This document shows positions 30,146 through 38,821 of a stretch of DNA of 64,000 nt, one piece after another. Under the pieces are notes generated by a model, which was not told the DNA's origin, made no database searches, and saw only the letters and a list, made by a program, of their open reading frames with translations. The translations under genes and the position numbers were made by a program. The DNA is from Bradyrhizobium sp. 195 (lineage in GTDB: Bacteria > Pseudomonadota > Alphaproteobacteria > Rhizobiales > Xanthobacteraceae), in NCBI RefSeq assembly GCF_023101665.1, contig NZ_CP082161.1:186001-250000 (forward strand), read 5' to 3'. Within the stretch, counting starts at the first letter, position 1; every line of letters starts with the position of its first letter.

Positions 30146-30187
30146 GTCTCCCGCCCTTTGTTCTTATGCTCACCGCGACTTCAGTGC

Positions 30188-30324
30188 ACCCTCGCCCCTT
30201 GTGGGAGAGGGTGGTTCGCGAAGCGAAGCCGGGTGAGGGGTTCTCTCCTCACGAAAGCTCTTGCGAGTGGAGAGAACCCCTCATCCGGCGCTTCGCGCCA
30301 CCTTCTTCCACAAGGGGAGAAGGG
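30188..30324. repeat. intergenic inverted repeat, 'CTCGCCCC...GGGGAG' large family (copy 4)
   Basis: ACCCTCGCCCCTTGTGGGAG, then AAGCCGGGTGAGGGGTTCTCTC; mirrored by GAGAGAACCCCTCATCC and CCACAAGGGGAGAAGG. The remaining 300 bases up to 30622 show no supportable gene. Confidence 0.85.
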
Positions 30325-30622
30325 GCGGCGCCACTTCTTTCATCACTTTAGCCTGCCAAGTTACCTGGAAGAAACTGCCTCAACGCGATGGCACGCATGT
30401 GCGATGCGCTGGCTGTTGCGTTCAGTGGCTGCGTCGGCGCCGTTGGCGCGGCGCACAACGAGCAGATGCAGAGGTGGTCTGTTTCGACTCATTCCAAATT
30501 GCATTTGCCACGGCGCGCGAACGCGATCATGCTTGTGGCCAAGGCTGGCGCCGGCCCGGTGGGCGTCCGTCATTCAAGTTGCCGCCGTAAGCGGCTTCAT
30601 GCACCGGCAGGGGAAGACGCCT

Positions 30623-31114
30623 ATGCCAACTCTCACCATCAACGGGCGGAGTATGTCCGTGGATGCGGCGAACGACTCGCCGCTCCTCTGGGCGATCCGC
30701 GAGCAATTGCAGATGACCGGCACCAAGTTCGGCTGCGGTGCCGGGCTGTGCGGTGCGTGCACCGTGCACGTCAACGGCGAAGCCGTGCGCTCGTGCCAGA
30801 CCATGGTCGGTGACGTCGCCGGCAAGAAGATCACCACCATCGAAGGCCTCTCCGCCAAGGGCGACCATCCCTTGCAGAAGGCGTGGGTCGCCGAGCAGGT
30901 GCCGCAATGCGGCTATTGCCAGTCCGGGCAGATCATGCAGGCCGCATCGCTGCTGTCGAAAAATCCCAATCCGTCCAAAGAGGAAGTGGTCGCGCATATG
31001 GACGGCAATCTGTGCCGCTGCATGACCTATTCGCGGATCCAGAAGGCGATCATGCGCGCCGCATCCGAGATGCGCACCGCGTCGGCCACCTCCAGCGAGC
31101 GGAGGCCCACATGA
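30623..31114 (+). CDS. (2Fe-2S)-binding subunit of a molybdenum hydroxylase (isoquinoline 1-oxidoreductase alpha type)
   Basis: 163 residues. It carries the plant-type [2Fe-2S] cluster ligands Cys38, Cys43, Cys46 and Cys58 ([15 protein letters not shown]) and a second cluster in the helical domain with Cys97, Cys100, Cys131 and Cys133 (CGYCQSGQI and GNLCRCMTY). Such subunits pass electrons from the molybdenum site to an acceptor. It has no signal peptide; the partner carries a Tat signal, so the pair can be exported folded. GGGGAAG precedes the ATG. Its stop overlaps the start of the next gene (ATGA). Confidence 0.93.
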   Translation: MPTLTINGRSMSVDAANDSPLLWAIREQLQMTGTKFGCGAGLCGACTVHVNGEAVRSCQTMVGDVAGKKITTIEGLSAKGDHPLQKAWVAEQVPQCGYCQSGQIMQAASLLSKNPNPSKEEVVAHMDGNLCRCMTYSRIQKAIMRAASEMRTASATSSERRPT

Positions 31115-33393
31115 ACGAGCATGTGAAGAACGTGACCCCTGAGACGACGGATCTCAGCCGTCGCTCCTTCCTCGTCGGCAGCGCCGCGACCGGCCTCGTG
31201 CTGGGCTACGCCGGCGTCCCCGGCATCGGCGAAGCGCTCGCTGCGCCCTCGAATTTTGAGCCGAGCGTCTGGTACGCGATCGCGCCCGATGGCCTGGTCA
31301 CCGTGACCTGCGGCAAGGCGGACATGGGCCAGCACATCGCCTCCACCATGGCGCAGATCGTAGCCGAGGAACTCGGCGCGAAATGGAGCGACATGCGGGT
31401 CAATCTCGCCTCCAACGATCCCAAGTTCAACGATCCCGTTCTGGGCGCGCAGATCACTGGCGGAAGCTGGTCGACGATGATGAACTTCGATGCCATGAGC
31501 CGCGCGGGTGCCGCCGGCCGCATGGCTTTGACGGAAGGCGCGGCCGCCGCAATGGGCGTGCCGGCGTCCGAGCTTACGGTGCGCGATTCCATGATCGTGC
31601 ATCCGAAGTCGAAGAAGCAGATGTCGTTCGCCGACGTGGTCAAAAGCGGCAAGGCGACGAAAACCTTCACGCCGGATGAGCTGAAGGCGATCAAGCTGAA
31701 GACGCCGGATCAATACACCATGATCGGCGTCTCGGTGCCGCAGCTCGACATCCCCTCCAAGACCAACGGCACGGCTAAGTACGGCATCGACGTGATGCTG
31801 CCGGGCATGGCCTATGGCGCGGTGGTTACCCCGCCGGTGCGGTTCGGGGCCACGGTGAAATCGGTCGACGACAGCGCGGCGAAGAAGGTGCCGGGCTTCA
31901 TCAAGGCCGTCACGCTCGACGACAAGACCGGCACGACCTCCGGCTGGGTCGTCGCGCTCGCCAGCACCTATGCCAATGCCAAGAAGGCGGCGCAGGCGCT
32001 CAAGATCGCCTATGACGGCGGCCCGAACGCGAAGCTGTCGAGCCAGTCGCTGCTCGACGAGGCCAAGCGGCTTCAGAAGCTGGAGGATTCCGGCCAGTTC
32101 TTCGTCAAGGACGGCGATCCCGCAGCGGCCTTCGGCTCGGCCGCAAAGGTGGTGGAGGCCGAGTACACCACCAGCATCAACATCCACGCGCCGCTGGAGC
32201 CGATGAACGCCACTGCGGAGTTCAAGGGCGACATCCTGCACATCTATTCCGGCAACCAGTTTGCGACGCGCTCCGGCGCGATTGCAGCAGGCGCAGCCGG
32301 GATCGATCCGAAGTTCGTGGTGATGCATCAAATGTGGCTCGGCGGCGGCTTTGGCCGCAGGCTCGATGCCGACATGATGATTCCCGCGGTGCAGGCGGCG
32401 AAGGCGATCGGCAAGCCGGTGAAGGTGATCTACACGCGCGAGAACGACATGACGATGGATTTCTCGCGGCCGCTCACCTATCAAAAGGTCAAGGCCGGCG
32501 TGGACGGCGACGGCAAGCTGGTCGCGCTCAGCCACGACGTGGTCTCGGCCTGGCCGACTGCGCGCTGGGGAATCCCCGATTTCCTGACGCCCTCGGTCGA
32601 CAAGAAGGGGCCGCTCGACAGCTTCACGGTGAACGGAGCCGACTTCTTCTACACCGTGCCCAACCACTATGTGCGCGCGATCAAGAACGAGCTCGCGCAC
32701 AACGCCACGCCGTCCGGCCAGCTCCGCTCGGTGGCGCCGGGCTGGACCTTCTGGGCGGTCGAAAGCATGATCGACGAGATCGCGGCTGCCACGGGCAAGG
32801 ATCCCGCGCAGTTCCGCATCTCGCTGCTCGACGGCGCGGGCAAGAACGACGGCGGAGCGCAGCGGCTGCGCAACACGCTGCTCGCCGCGATGGGACTGTC
32901 GGGTTACGGCACCAAGCCATTGCCGAAAGGCGAGGGTATGGGCGTCGCCTGCGTGTCGTCGCAGGAGCGTGCGACCGCGAGCTGGACGGCGTGCGTCGCC
33001 CATGTCGCGGTGGCGCCATCGGGCGAGGTGACCGTGAAGAAGCTCACGGTCGCAACCGACGTCGGCACCCAGGTCCATCCCGACAACATCCGCGCCCAGG
33101 TCGAGGGCGCGGCTCTGTGGGGCCTGTCGCTGGCGATGTACGAGAAGGCGACGCTGAAGGACGGTGGCATCGAGCAGACCAATTTCGATAGCTACACGCC
33201 CTTGCGCATGAGCCAGATGCCCGAGGTCGCGGTTGCCGTGATCGCCAATGGCGAGAAGGCCACCGGCGTCGGCGAGCCCGCCGTGACGGTGGTCGCCCCC
33301 GCCATCGGCAACGCCATCTTCAACGCGAGCGGCGCGCGCGTCCGGGCTCTGCCGATCACGGCGGAGGCGGTGAAGGCGAGCATGAAGGCGTAA
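31111..33393 (+). CDS. molybdopterin-binding subunit of a xanthine-oxidase-family hydroxylase (isoquinoline 1-oxidoreductase beta type)
   Basis: 760 residues with a Tat signal ([13 protein letters not shown], about residues 17-45), so the enzyme is probably periplasmic. The body has the two aldehyde-oxidase-like domains: [26 protein letters not shown], the cofactor-binding [16 protein letters not shown] (about 410-425) and the C-terminal [23 protein letters not shown], which carries the Glu of the active site. This two-subunit arrangement without an FAD subunit matches isoquinoline 1-oxidoreductase and related aldehyde or N-heterocycle dehydrogenases, which give electrons to cytochromes. The true substrate is unknown. 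A downstream terminator at 33421 closes the operon. Confidence 0.92.
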   Translation: MNEHVKNVTPETTDLSRRSFLVGSAATGLVLGYAGVPGIGEALAAPSNFEPSVWYAIAPDGLVTVTCGKADMGQHIASTMAQIVAEELGAKWSDMRVNLASNDPKFNDPVLGAQITGGSWSTMMNFDAMSRAGAAGRMALTEGAAAAMGVPASELTVRDSMIVHPKSKKQMSFADVVKSGKATKTFTPDELKAIKLKTPDQYTMIGVSVPQLDIPSKTNGTAKYGIDVMLPGMAYGAVVTPPVRFGATVKSVDDSAAKKVPGFIKAVTLDDKTGTTSGWVVALASTYANAKKAAQALKIAYDGGPNAKLSSQSLLDEAKRLQKLEDSGQFFVKDGDPAAAFGSAAKVVEAEYTTSINIHAPLEPMNATAEFKGDILHIYSGNQFATRSGAIAAGAAGIDPKFVVMHQMWLGGGFGRRLDADMMIPAVQAAKAIGKPVKVIYTRENDMTMDFSRPLTYQKVKAGVDGDGKLVALSHDVVSAWPTARWGIPDFLTPSVDKKGPLDSFTVNGADFFYTVPNHYVRAIKNELAHNATPSGQLRSVAPGWTFWAVESMIDEIAAATGKDPAQFRISLLDGAGKNDGGAQRLRNTLLAAMGLSGYGTKPLPKGEGMGVACVSSQERATASWTACVAHVAVAPSGEVTVKKLTVATDVGTQVHPDNIRAQVEGAALWGLSLAMYEKATLKDGGIEQTNFDSYTPLRMSQMPEVAVAVIANGEKATGVGEPAVTVVAPAIGNAIFNASGARVRALPITAEAVKASMKA

Positions 33394-33420
33394 GGCTAGC
33401 TGCGATTGCCGAATGAGATG

Positions 33421-33455
33421 ATCCGCCGGAGGGTGACCTCCGGCGGATTTGTTTT
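33421..33455 (+). terminator. rho-independent terminator of the molybdenum hydroxylase operon
   Basis: A perfect 12-base stem, ATCCGCCGGAGG with CCTCCGGCGGAT, around GTGA, then TTGTTTT. It begins 28 bases after the stop codon. Confidence 0.92.
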
Positions 33456-33477
33456 GAGGGCCGTCTCCACATCGCGC

Positions 33478-33600
33478 TGTCATGCTCCGCGAAAGCGGGG
33501 CATCCAGTACGCCGCGGCTCCTCGGTTCCAGCCGCGCCGTCTCGGCGTACTGGGTCGCCCGGTCCTAGTGCGCAATTGCGTACGGGCCGGGCGACGACAG
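33478..33600. repeat. intergenic inverted repeat, 'TGTCATGC...GGGCGACGACAG' family (copy 2)
   Basis: Shares GGGGCATCCAGTACGCCGCGG and GTGCGCAATTGCGTAC with 2463-2586. The 220 bases from here to 33824 show no gene. Confidence 0.85.
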
Positions 33601-33824
33601 CGGAGAGTGGGGCACAAAGCGTCCGAAATTCCCCTTATCCATCAACGCCCGTTCTACTGTGCATGGGGTTGTTTTCGCGGTTTTGAAGTTCCGGCCTCCG
33701 GAACCCAAAATCCCTAAAATTGCACGCAATCCCCCAAGGTTCCATTGAGCACGCCTCTTAAGGGCCAGAGAACCTGATCCGGCTTAGGCTGTGGCCAAAT
33801 CCAGACCCATGCTTTGGGGAAGTC

Positions 33825-34919
33825 ATGAACGCGCTAGCCAAAATCGCCGCCAAACGCCAGCTTCTGCTCGCCTCTGACCGGAGCGACGAGAGCACCGAGC
33901 TCGCCAGCATTTTGAAAGCGGTCGGCGAAGTCTTGACGGTGTCGACAGAGGCGATTCCCGCCCAGCCGGCGCGCGATCTCTCCGGCCTCGTGGTCGACAT
34001 CAACTTGCGCTCGCCCGAGAGCGTGCAGCGGGTGCGCAACAAGCTGCGCGGCGATGCCTATCGGTCGATGCCGCGGCTGTTCGTGCTTGCCGACGCCCTG
34101 CACCACGGCACCATGCAGGCCTGGGCGCTGGGCGCCACCGACACCATTTCACGGCCGCTCCAGGCCGATGCCATCCTTCAGCGCATCCGCGCCGCCTTCC
34201 CCGACACCGCCGCCTATGACGCGACCGACCGCGGCAAGACGCTCAACCGCGGGGTCGATGCGGCTCATACGGTGCTGAAGAAGATGTTCGAGAAGCTTCC
34301 GCTCGGCGTGCCCTTGACGTTCGACGATGTCATCGCCGCGGAAAGCAAGATCCTGAAGGCGATCAAGCACTCCTCGCTGCGTGAATGGCTCACCACGGTG
34401 GGCTGCCACCATGTCGGCAGCTATCGTCACTGCCTGTTCGTCACCGGCTTCGCCGTCGCCTTCGCGCAGCATCTCGGCATGCGCGAGGACGACCAGCGCC
34501 GCCTGACCCGCGCCGCGCTGCTGCACGACGTCGGCAAGGCCTTCGTTCCCTCCGCGCTGCTCGACAAGCCGGGCAAGCTCACCGACGAGGAGATGGCCGA
34601 GGTGCGCCAGCATCCGCGCCGCGGCTATGACGCGCTCGCAGCCCAAGGCGGCTTCCCGCCGGAGATGCTCGACGTCGTCTTGCATCACCACGAATTCCTC
34701 GACGGCAGCGGCTATCCGAACGGTCTGTCGTCGAACCAGATCAGCGACATCGTGCGGGTGACGACGATCGTCGACATCTACGCCGCCCTGGTCGAGAAAC
34801 GCGCCTACCGCATGCCCTTCACGCACTCGCGTGCGTTCGGGATGATGGAAGGCATGGGCGGCAAGCTGGATCAACAGCTGTTGCAGGCGTTCCGCCCGGT
34901 GGCGCTGGGGTCGTTCTAG
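33825..34919 (+). CDS. HD-GYP domain phosphodiesterase with a degenerate receiver-like N-terminus
   Basis: 364 residues. Residues 10-125 resemble a receiver fold (RQLLLASDRSDESTELASIL, LSGLVVDINL, MPRLFVLAD, WALGATDTISRP) but the acidic pocket at the first strand is missing, so phosphorylation is doubtful. The C-terminal HD-GYP domain has the metal-binding His234-Asp235 in LLHDVGK, HHHE at 287-290 and the full GYP motif DGSGYP at 293-298. HD-GYP enzymes hydrolyse cyclic di-GMP. It is monocistronic by position; three further c-di-GMP genes lie in the window, none adjacent. Confidence 0.9.
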   Translation: MNALAKIAAKRQLLLASDRSDESTELASILKAVGEVLTVSTEAIPAQPARDLSGLVVDINLRSPESVQRVRNKLRGDAYRSMPRLFVLADALHHGTMQAWALGATDTISRPLQADAILQRIRAAFPDTAAYDATDRGKTLNRGVDAAHTVLKKMFEKLPLGVPLTFDDVIAAESKILKAIKHSSLREWLTTVGCHHVGSYRHCLFVTGFAVAFAQHLGMREDDQRRLTRAALLHDVGKAFVPSALLDKPGKLTDEEMAEVRQHPRRGYDALAAQGGFPPEMLDVVLHHHEFLDGSGYPNGLSSNQISDIVRVTTIVDIYAALVEKRAYRMPFTHSRAFGMMEGMGGKLDQQLLQAFRPVALGSF

Positions 34920-34938
34920 GCGAGCTATTCGCCGCTGC

Positions 34939-35029
34939 CGCAGGATGGGCAAAGGCGCGTAGCGCCGTGTCCACGAGCATTCTCCGATCACACTCAGAAG
35001 GTGGGCACGGCGCTGACGCGCCTTTACTG
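34939..35029. repeat. intergenic inverted repeat, 'GGTGGGCAAAGG' family, degenerate (copy 4)
   Basis: Left part GCAGGATGGGCAAAGGCGCG and right part GGCGCTGACGCGCCTTTACTGC keep the plan of the family, with inner GTGTCCACG/AGGTGGGCACG, but the CCCACC end has decayed. Confidence 0.65.
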
Positions 35030-35051
35030 CAGTGTGCCGTGTGGCGACGCC

Positions 35052-36632
35052 TCACTCCACCATCTTCCTCAACTCCGCCTTCGCGACCTTCTCCAGTGTC
35101 GAGCGCGGCATGTCGTCGACGAACCTGATCTCGCGCGGCACCTTGAAGTCGGCAAGGCTTTTGCGGCAGGCGGCCATCACGCGATCATGCAGGTCGGGCG
35201 CAGCGCCCGCGACGCCGCCCTGCGGGATGATGAAGACGACAGGCACCTCGTCCAGCATCGGATGCGACTTCGCCACCACGGCGGCCTCGCGCACGCCTGG
35301 TACGAGCGCGATCACCTGCTCGATCTCGGAAGCCGCGACGTTCTCGCCGCCGACCTTCAGCATGTCCTTGGCACGGTCGCCGAACTTGATGTAGCCGTTC
35401 GCGAGACGCTCGACGCGATCGCCGGTGAGGAAGAAGCCGTGCTCGTCAAAACTCTCGCGCGTCGCCTTCTCGTTGTGTAGGTATTCGGCGAACAGCGACA
35501 GACCAGGGATGCCCTTGATCGCGAGGTTGCCGGTGTCGCCGACCTCGGTCGGCCCTCCGTCATCGTCGGTGATGCGGATCTGATATTCCGGCGCGGCGCG
35601 GCCGATCGACATCGGGATGTTGGGTTGGTCCACCTCGCCGACGATGCCATGGGTGATGGTCTCGGTCATGCCCCACCAGCCGATCATCTTGACCCCGAAC
35701 GCGGCAAAGGCCGGCGGCTCGTTGATCGCGGTGCCCCACAGGCGGAATTTGTGGTCTTTCGGGATCTCCTGCTCGAGCAGCGCCTTCATGCAGAACGGTA
35801 TAGTCGAGGTCCAGGTCGCGCCGTGCTCGCGCGCGACGCCCCAGAACCGGCTCGCGGAGAAGCGCGGCTGGATCACGCAGGAGCCACCGACCCACAGCGT
35901 CGCCAGCATGGAATAGGCGAGAGCGTTGGTATGGAATAGCGGCAGGTAGGCCTGGTGCACGTCGCCGGCATGCAGGTCCTCATGCGCGGCATTGATCTTG
36001 GCGCCCCACAGCGCGTTGGCATGGGTCCACAGCACCGCCTTCGGACGCGACGTCGTGCCGGAGGTGTATTGCACGCTGCACGGCGCGAGCGGATCGGTCG
36101 CGCGTTTCGGACGATCGGCGCTGTCGGCGAACAGGGATTCAAAACTGTCGCCGCGCGAGACCGCCTGCGCGGGCACTACGCCCGCGTCATGCGAGGTCAC
36201 CGCCATCCAGCGGATGTTGTGGCAGTTCTGCGCGACGATCTCGGCATAGGCCGGCTGCGTGATCGCGGCGACTGCGCCGCAATGATCCGCGAAATACGCG
36301 ATCTCGGCCGGCGCCGAGCGCGTGTTGGTGGTGACGGCGATGGCCCCTAACTCGACGCAGGCAAACCAGGCCAGCATCGCCTCGATGCAATTGTCCAGAT
36401 GAATGAGCACATATTCGCCGGGCTTGATGCCGCGTCGCGCCAGTCCCGCCGCGAGCGCGCCGACCCGCTCGTGAAATTCGCCATAGCTCCAGCGCCGCGC
36501 CGGCGCATCGAACGGCGCCCAGATCAGGAACGGATGTGAGCTGCGCACCTCGGCCCGCATCCTCAAGAGCCAGGGCACATCAAGCCCATCGAATGGGCCG
36601 ACGATTCCGGCTGCGGTCTGTTGAACAGGCAT
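35052..36632 (-). CDS. AMP-forming acyl-CoA synthetase (carnitine/crotonobetaine-CoA-ligase-like)
   Basis: 526 residues of the ANL superfamily. The P-loop is YTSGTTSRPKAVLWTH (about 178-193; the usual Gly after TSGTT is Ser), followed by the adenylate motif WWGMTE, the hinge and ATP-binding FLTGDRVERLANGYIKFGDRAKDMLKVGGENVAASEIE (about 410-448) and the catalytic Lys near the C-terminus (STLEKVAKAELRKM). It activates an organic acid as its CoA thioester; the substrate is not predictable. The frame is open to 37088, but the ATG at 36632 has GGGGAGGA upstream and starts the family homology. Neighbours are a VOC protein and a TctC-type binding protein. Confidence 0.9.
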   Translation of the reverse strand: MPVQQTAAGIVGPFDGLDVPWLLRMRAEVRSSHPFLIWAPFDAPARRWSYGEFHERVGALAAGLARRGIKPGEYVLIHLDNCIEAMLAWFACVELGAIAVTTNTRSAPAEIAYFADHCGAVAAITQPAYAEIVAQNCHNIRWMAVTSHDAGVVPAQAVSRGDSFESLFADSADRPKRATDPLAPCSVQYTSGTTSRPKAVLWTHANALWGAKINAAHEDLHAGDVHQAYLPLFHTNALAYSMLATLWVGGSCVIQPRFSASRFWGVAREHGATWTSTIPFCMKALLEQEIPKDHKFRLWGTAINEPPAFAAFGVKMIGWWGMTETITHGIVGEVDQPNIPMSIGRAAPEYQIRITDDDGGPTEVGDTGNLAIKGIPGLSLFAEYLHNEKATRESFDEHGFFLTGDRVERLANGYIKFGDRAKDMLKVGGENVAASEIEQVIALVPGVREAAVVAKSHPMLDEVPVVFIIPQGGVAGAAPDLHDRVMAACRKSLADFKVPREIRFVDDMPRSTLEKVAKAELRKMVE

Positions 36633-36754
36633 GTGTCCTCCCCGTGCAGCCCGCATCTTGATGGCGGCTGTCTCTGGATTATTGCGTCTTCCTGCCATTT
36701 GGACGGGGCGGGGCGCAAATCCGGAGTTGCATGCGGGCGAGGCGCGCTCTCTCC

Positions 36755-36841
36755 CGTCATTGCGAGGAGCCCTTGCGACGAAGCAATCCAGGCTCCCCCC
36801 GCGGAGCCAGTCTGGATTGCTTCGCTTCGCTCGCAATGACG
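36755..36841. repeat. intergenic inverted repeat, 'CGTCATTGCGAGGAGC' family (copy 2)
   Basis: Ends CGTCATTGCGAG and CTCGCAATGACG with AGCAATCCAGGCTCC/GGAGCCAGTCTGGATTGCT inside. Confidence 0.88.
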
Positions 36842-36874
36842 GCGGTTGGGGTTGGCGGCGAGGCCCTATTGGCC

Positions 36875-37285
36875 TCAATCCTCGTACGACGAAATCTCGA
36901 TCAGGCTGCCATCCGGATCCCGGCAATAGACCGAGCGCAGCGTGCCGCGGGCTCCCTGCTTGGGAACTGGGCCTTCCTCGATCACGACGCCGTGTGCCTG
37001 CAAATGCGCCACCACCTCGTCGGGCGCAGCAGAGGTGAGGAAGCAGAGGTCCTCGCTGCCGGCGGTCTGGTGGTCTGCGGTGAACCACTCCACCTTGTCA
37101 GCATCGCGCGGCCGAACGTTGATCTTCTGGTTACCAAAGACCAGTGACGTCCGCGGCGCTTTGCCGCCGCCGGGATCGAACACCTTGACTTCCATGCCGA
37201 GAATTCTGCGGTACCACTCCGCGGTGGCCGCGACGTCGGCGACGTTGATCACGAGATGATCGAGGGCCTCAACCTTGACCGGCAT
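36875..37285 (-). CDS. VOC-family (glyoxalase-like) protein
   Basis: 136 residues in two beta-alpha-beta-beta-beta units: VEALDHLVINVADVAATAEWYRRILGMEV and EDLCFLTSAAPDEVVAHLQAHGVVI...GTLRSVYCRDPDGSLIEISSYED. His10 and the Glu in LIEIS are in metal-ligand positions. The family includes glyoxalase I, extradiol dioxygenases and fosfomycin-resistance enzymes; the sequence does not pick one. Good AAGGATAAGG ribosome site. Confidence 0.88.
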   Translation of the reverse strand: MPVKVEALDHLVINVADVAATAEWYRRILGMEVKVFDPGGGKAPRTSLVFGNQKINVRPRDADKVEWFTADHQTAGSEDLCFLTSAAPDEVVAHLQAHGVVIEEGPVPKQGARGTLRSVYCRDPDGSLIEISSYED

Positions 37286-37410
37286 GCCTTATCCTTTCGT
37301 CGCGATGCGCCCCGCGCACTTTCCGCCTGCAGCAAGCTTTGTTACAACCCCACCGACGCCGGCTTCAAGATATCTGGCTTCAAGAACAACACGTTGGGAG
37401 AACCCTTGAG

Positions 37411-38385
37411 ATGATCACTCGCCGTACCGCGCTGGGCCTGCTCGCCGCCAGTCCGCTTGCAGCCACCCCGCTGTCGAAGGCCCTTGCCGCCGATTATCCG
37501 GCCCGCCCGGTGAAATGGGTGGTCGGCTATCCGCCGGGCGGCGCCACCGACATTCTGGCGCGGCTGATCGGCCAGCGGCTGTCGGAAAAGCTCGGCCAGC
37601 AATTCGTGATCGAGAACAAGCCGGGCGCCGGGAACAACATTGCCACCGAATCGGTCGTCAATGCCGAGCCCGACGGCTACACGCTGCAGCTGGTCAATCC
37701 GGCCAACTACATCAACACCTCGCTCTACAAGAACCTCAAGTTCAACTTCGTGACCGACATCGCGCCGGTGGCCTCGTTCCAGCGCGTGCCGAACGTGATG
37801 ACCGTCAACAAGGACGTGCCGGCCAAGACCGTCGCCGAGTTCATCGAATACGTGAAGGCCAATCCCGGCAAGGTGAACATGGCCTCGTCCGGCAACGGCA
37901 CCTCGGTGCATCTGTCCGGCGAGATGTTTATGGCCATGACCGGCTGCAAGATGCAGCACGTGCCCTATCGCGGCGCGGCGCCCGCGATCACCGACATGCT
38001 TGCCGGCCAGGTCCAGGTGATCTTCGACAACATGCCTTCGATCATCCAGCACATCCGCTCCGGCTCGCTTCGCGCCATCGGCGTCACCACCACCGAACGC
38101 TCGCCGCAGCTGCCTGATATCCAGCCGATCGCCGACACCGTCAAGGGCTATGAGGCCAGCGCACTGTTCGGCATGGGCGCGCCGAAGAACACGCCAAAGG
38201 AGATCATCGCCAAGCTTAACGCCGAGGTTAACGCGGTGCTCAAGGATCCCGACATGGCCAAGCGTCTGGTCGAGCTCGGCGGCGAGCCGCGCGCGCAGAC
38301 GCCCGAGGCCTTCGGCGAGGAGATCAAGGCCGAGACCGAGAAGTGGAGGAAGGTCGTCGAGTTCGCCGGCCTGAAGGTCGAGTAG
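37411..38385 (+). CDS. periplasmic solute-binding protein of the tripartite tricarboxylate transport (TctC/Bug) family
   Basis: 324 residues. The signal peptide (TRRTALGLLAASPLAATPLSKALA, about 3-27) begins with a twin-Arg, so Tat export is possible. The mature protein begins ADYPARPVKWVVGYPPGGATDILARLIGQRLSEKLGQ, the characteristic Bug N-terminus, with the binding-loop Asp, and contains VNMASSGNGTSVHLSGEMFM and HVPYRGAAPAITDMLAGQV. Such proteins bind carboxylates. No tctA or tctB membrane genes are nearby, so it is an orphan binding protein. GGGAGAACCC precedes the ATG. A terminator follows. Confidence 0.93.
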   Translation: MITRRTALGLLAASPLAATPLSKALAADYPARPVKWVVGYPPGGATDILARLIGQRLSEKLGQQFVIENKPGAGNNIATESVVNAEPDGYTLQLVNPANYINTSLYKNLKFNFVTDIAPVASFQRVPNVMTVNKDVPAKTVAEFIEYVKANPGKVNMASSGNGTSVHLSGEMFMAMTGCKMQHVPYRGAAPAITDMLAGQVQVIFDNMPSIIQHIRSGSLRAIGVTTTERSPQLPDIQPIADTVKGYEASALFGMGAPKNTPKEIIAKLNAEVNAVLKDPDMAKRLVELGGEPRAQTPEAFGEEIKAETEKWRKVVEFAGLKVE

Positions 38386-38410
38386 CGATCTTGTGATCGT
38401 GAGGATAGGA

Positions 38411-38436
38411 GCCCTGCCATCCGGCAGGGCTTTTTT
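38411..38436 (+). terminator. rho-independent terminator after the TctC-type gene
   Basis: GCCCTGCC pairs with GGCAGGGC around ATCC, directly followed by TTTTTT, 25 bases after the stop. Confidence 0.95.
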
Positions 38437-38533
38437 CTTCGTTCTTTGTTTCGTTGATCTGGAATAAAATGGCGCCGCGAAACCTGATGAGAGATGGCGC
38501 CGTATCTCGGGCCAGCTGGAGAGGAGTTGGATC

Positions 38534-38809
38534 ATGCGCAAGACGCAATTGGTGCTGCTGACGCTCGGCGTTGCGGTCCTGGGCGGCTTCGCCGCCGTCA
38601 CGCCCGCAGCCGCGCGGGACTATCCATGGTGCGCCCAGGGCGGCGACTATGATTACCCCGGCGAATGCGCCTACAACACCTATGAGCAATGCCAGGCCAG
38701 CGTGTCCGGCCGGCTGCTGTACTGCGATCGCAATCCTCGCTTCGCCTACGGCCAGGTGCAGCCGCAACCACGCCCGCAGCGGCGCGTAAGGCCGGTCGCG
38801 CCGTATTGA
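38534..38809 (+). CDS. DUF3551 family small secreted protein
   Basis: 91 residues. A signal peptide ends near VTPAAA|RDYPW. The mature part has RDYPWCAQGGDYDYPGECAYNTYEQCQASVSGRLLYCDRNPRF with four Cys, the DUF3551 pattern, followed by a Gln/Pro/Arg-rich tail. The family is common in many copies in Bradyrhizobiaceae and has no known role. GGAGAGGAG precedes the ATG. Confidence 0.88.
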   Translation: MRKTQLVLLTLGVAVLGGFAAVTPAAARDYPWCAQGGDYDYPGECAYNTYEQCQASVSGRLLYCDRNPRFAYGQVQPQPRPQRRVRPVAPY

Positions 38810-38821
38810 GAGCTGACCGAT

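Noticed and set aside
30388..30813. Plus-strand frame of 141 codons before the iron-sulfur subunit
   Set aside because: It runs into the start of the real gene in another frame, and lacks a ribosome site.
31027..33483. Minus-strand open frame of 818 codons opposite the molybdenum hydroxylase
   Set aside because: Antisense to a well-supported gene; composition is His/Arg/Gly-rich as expected for such shadows.
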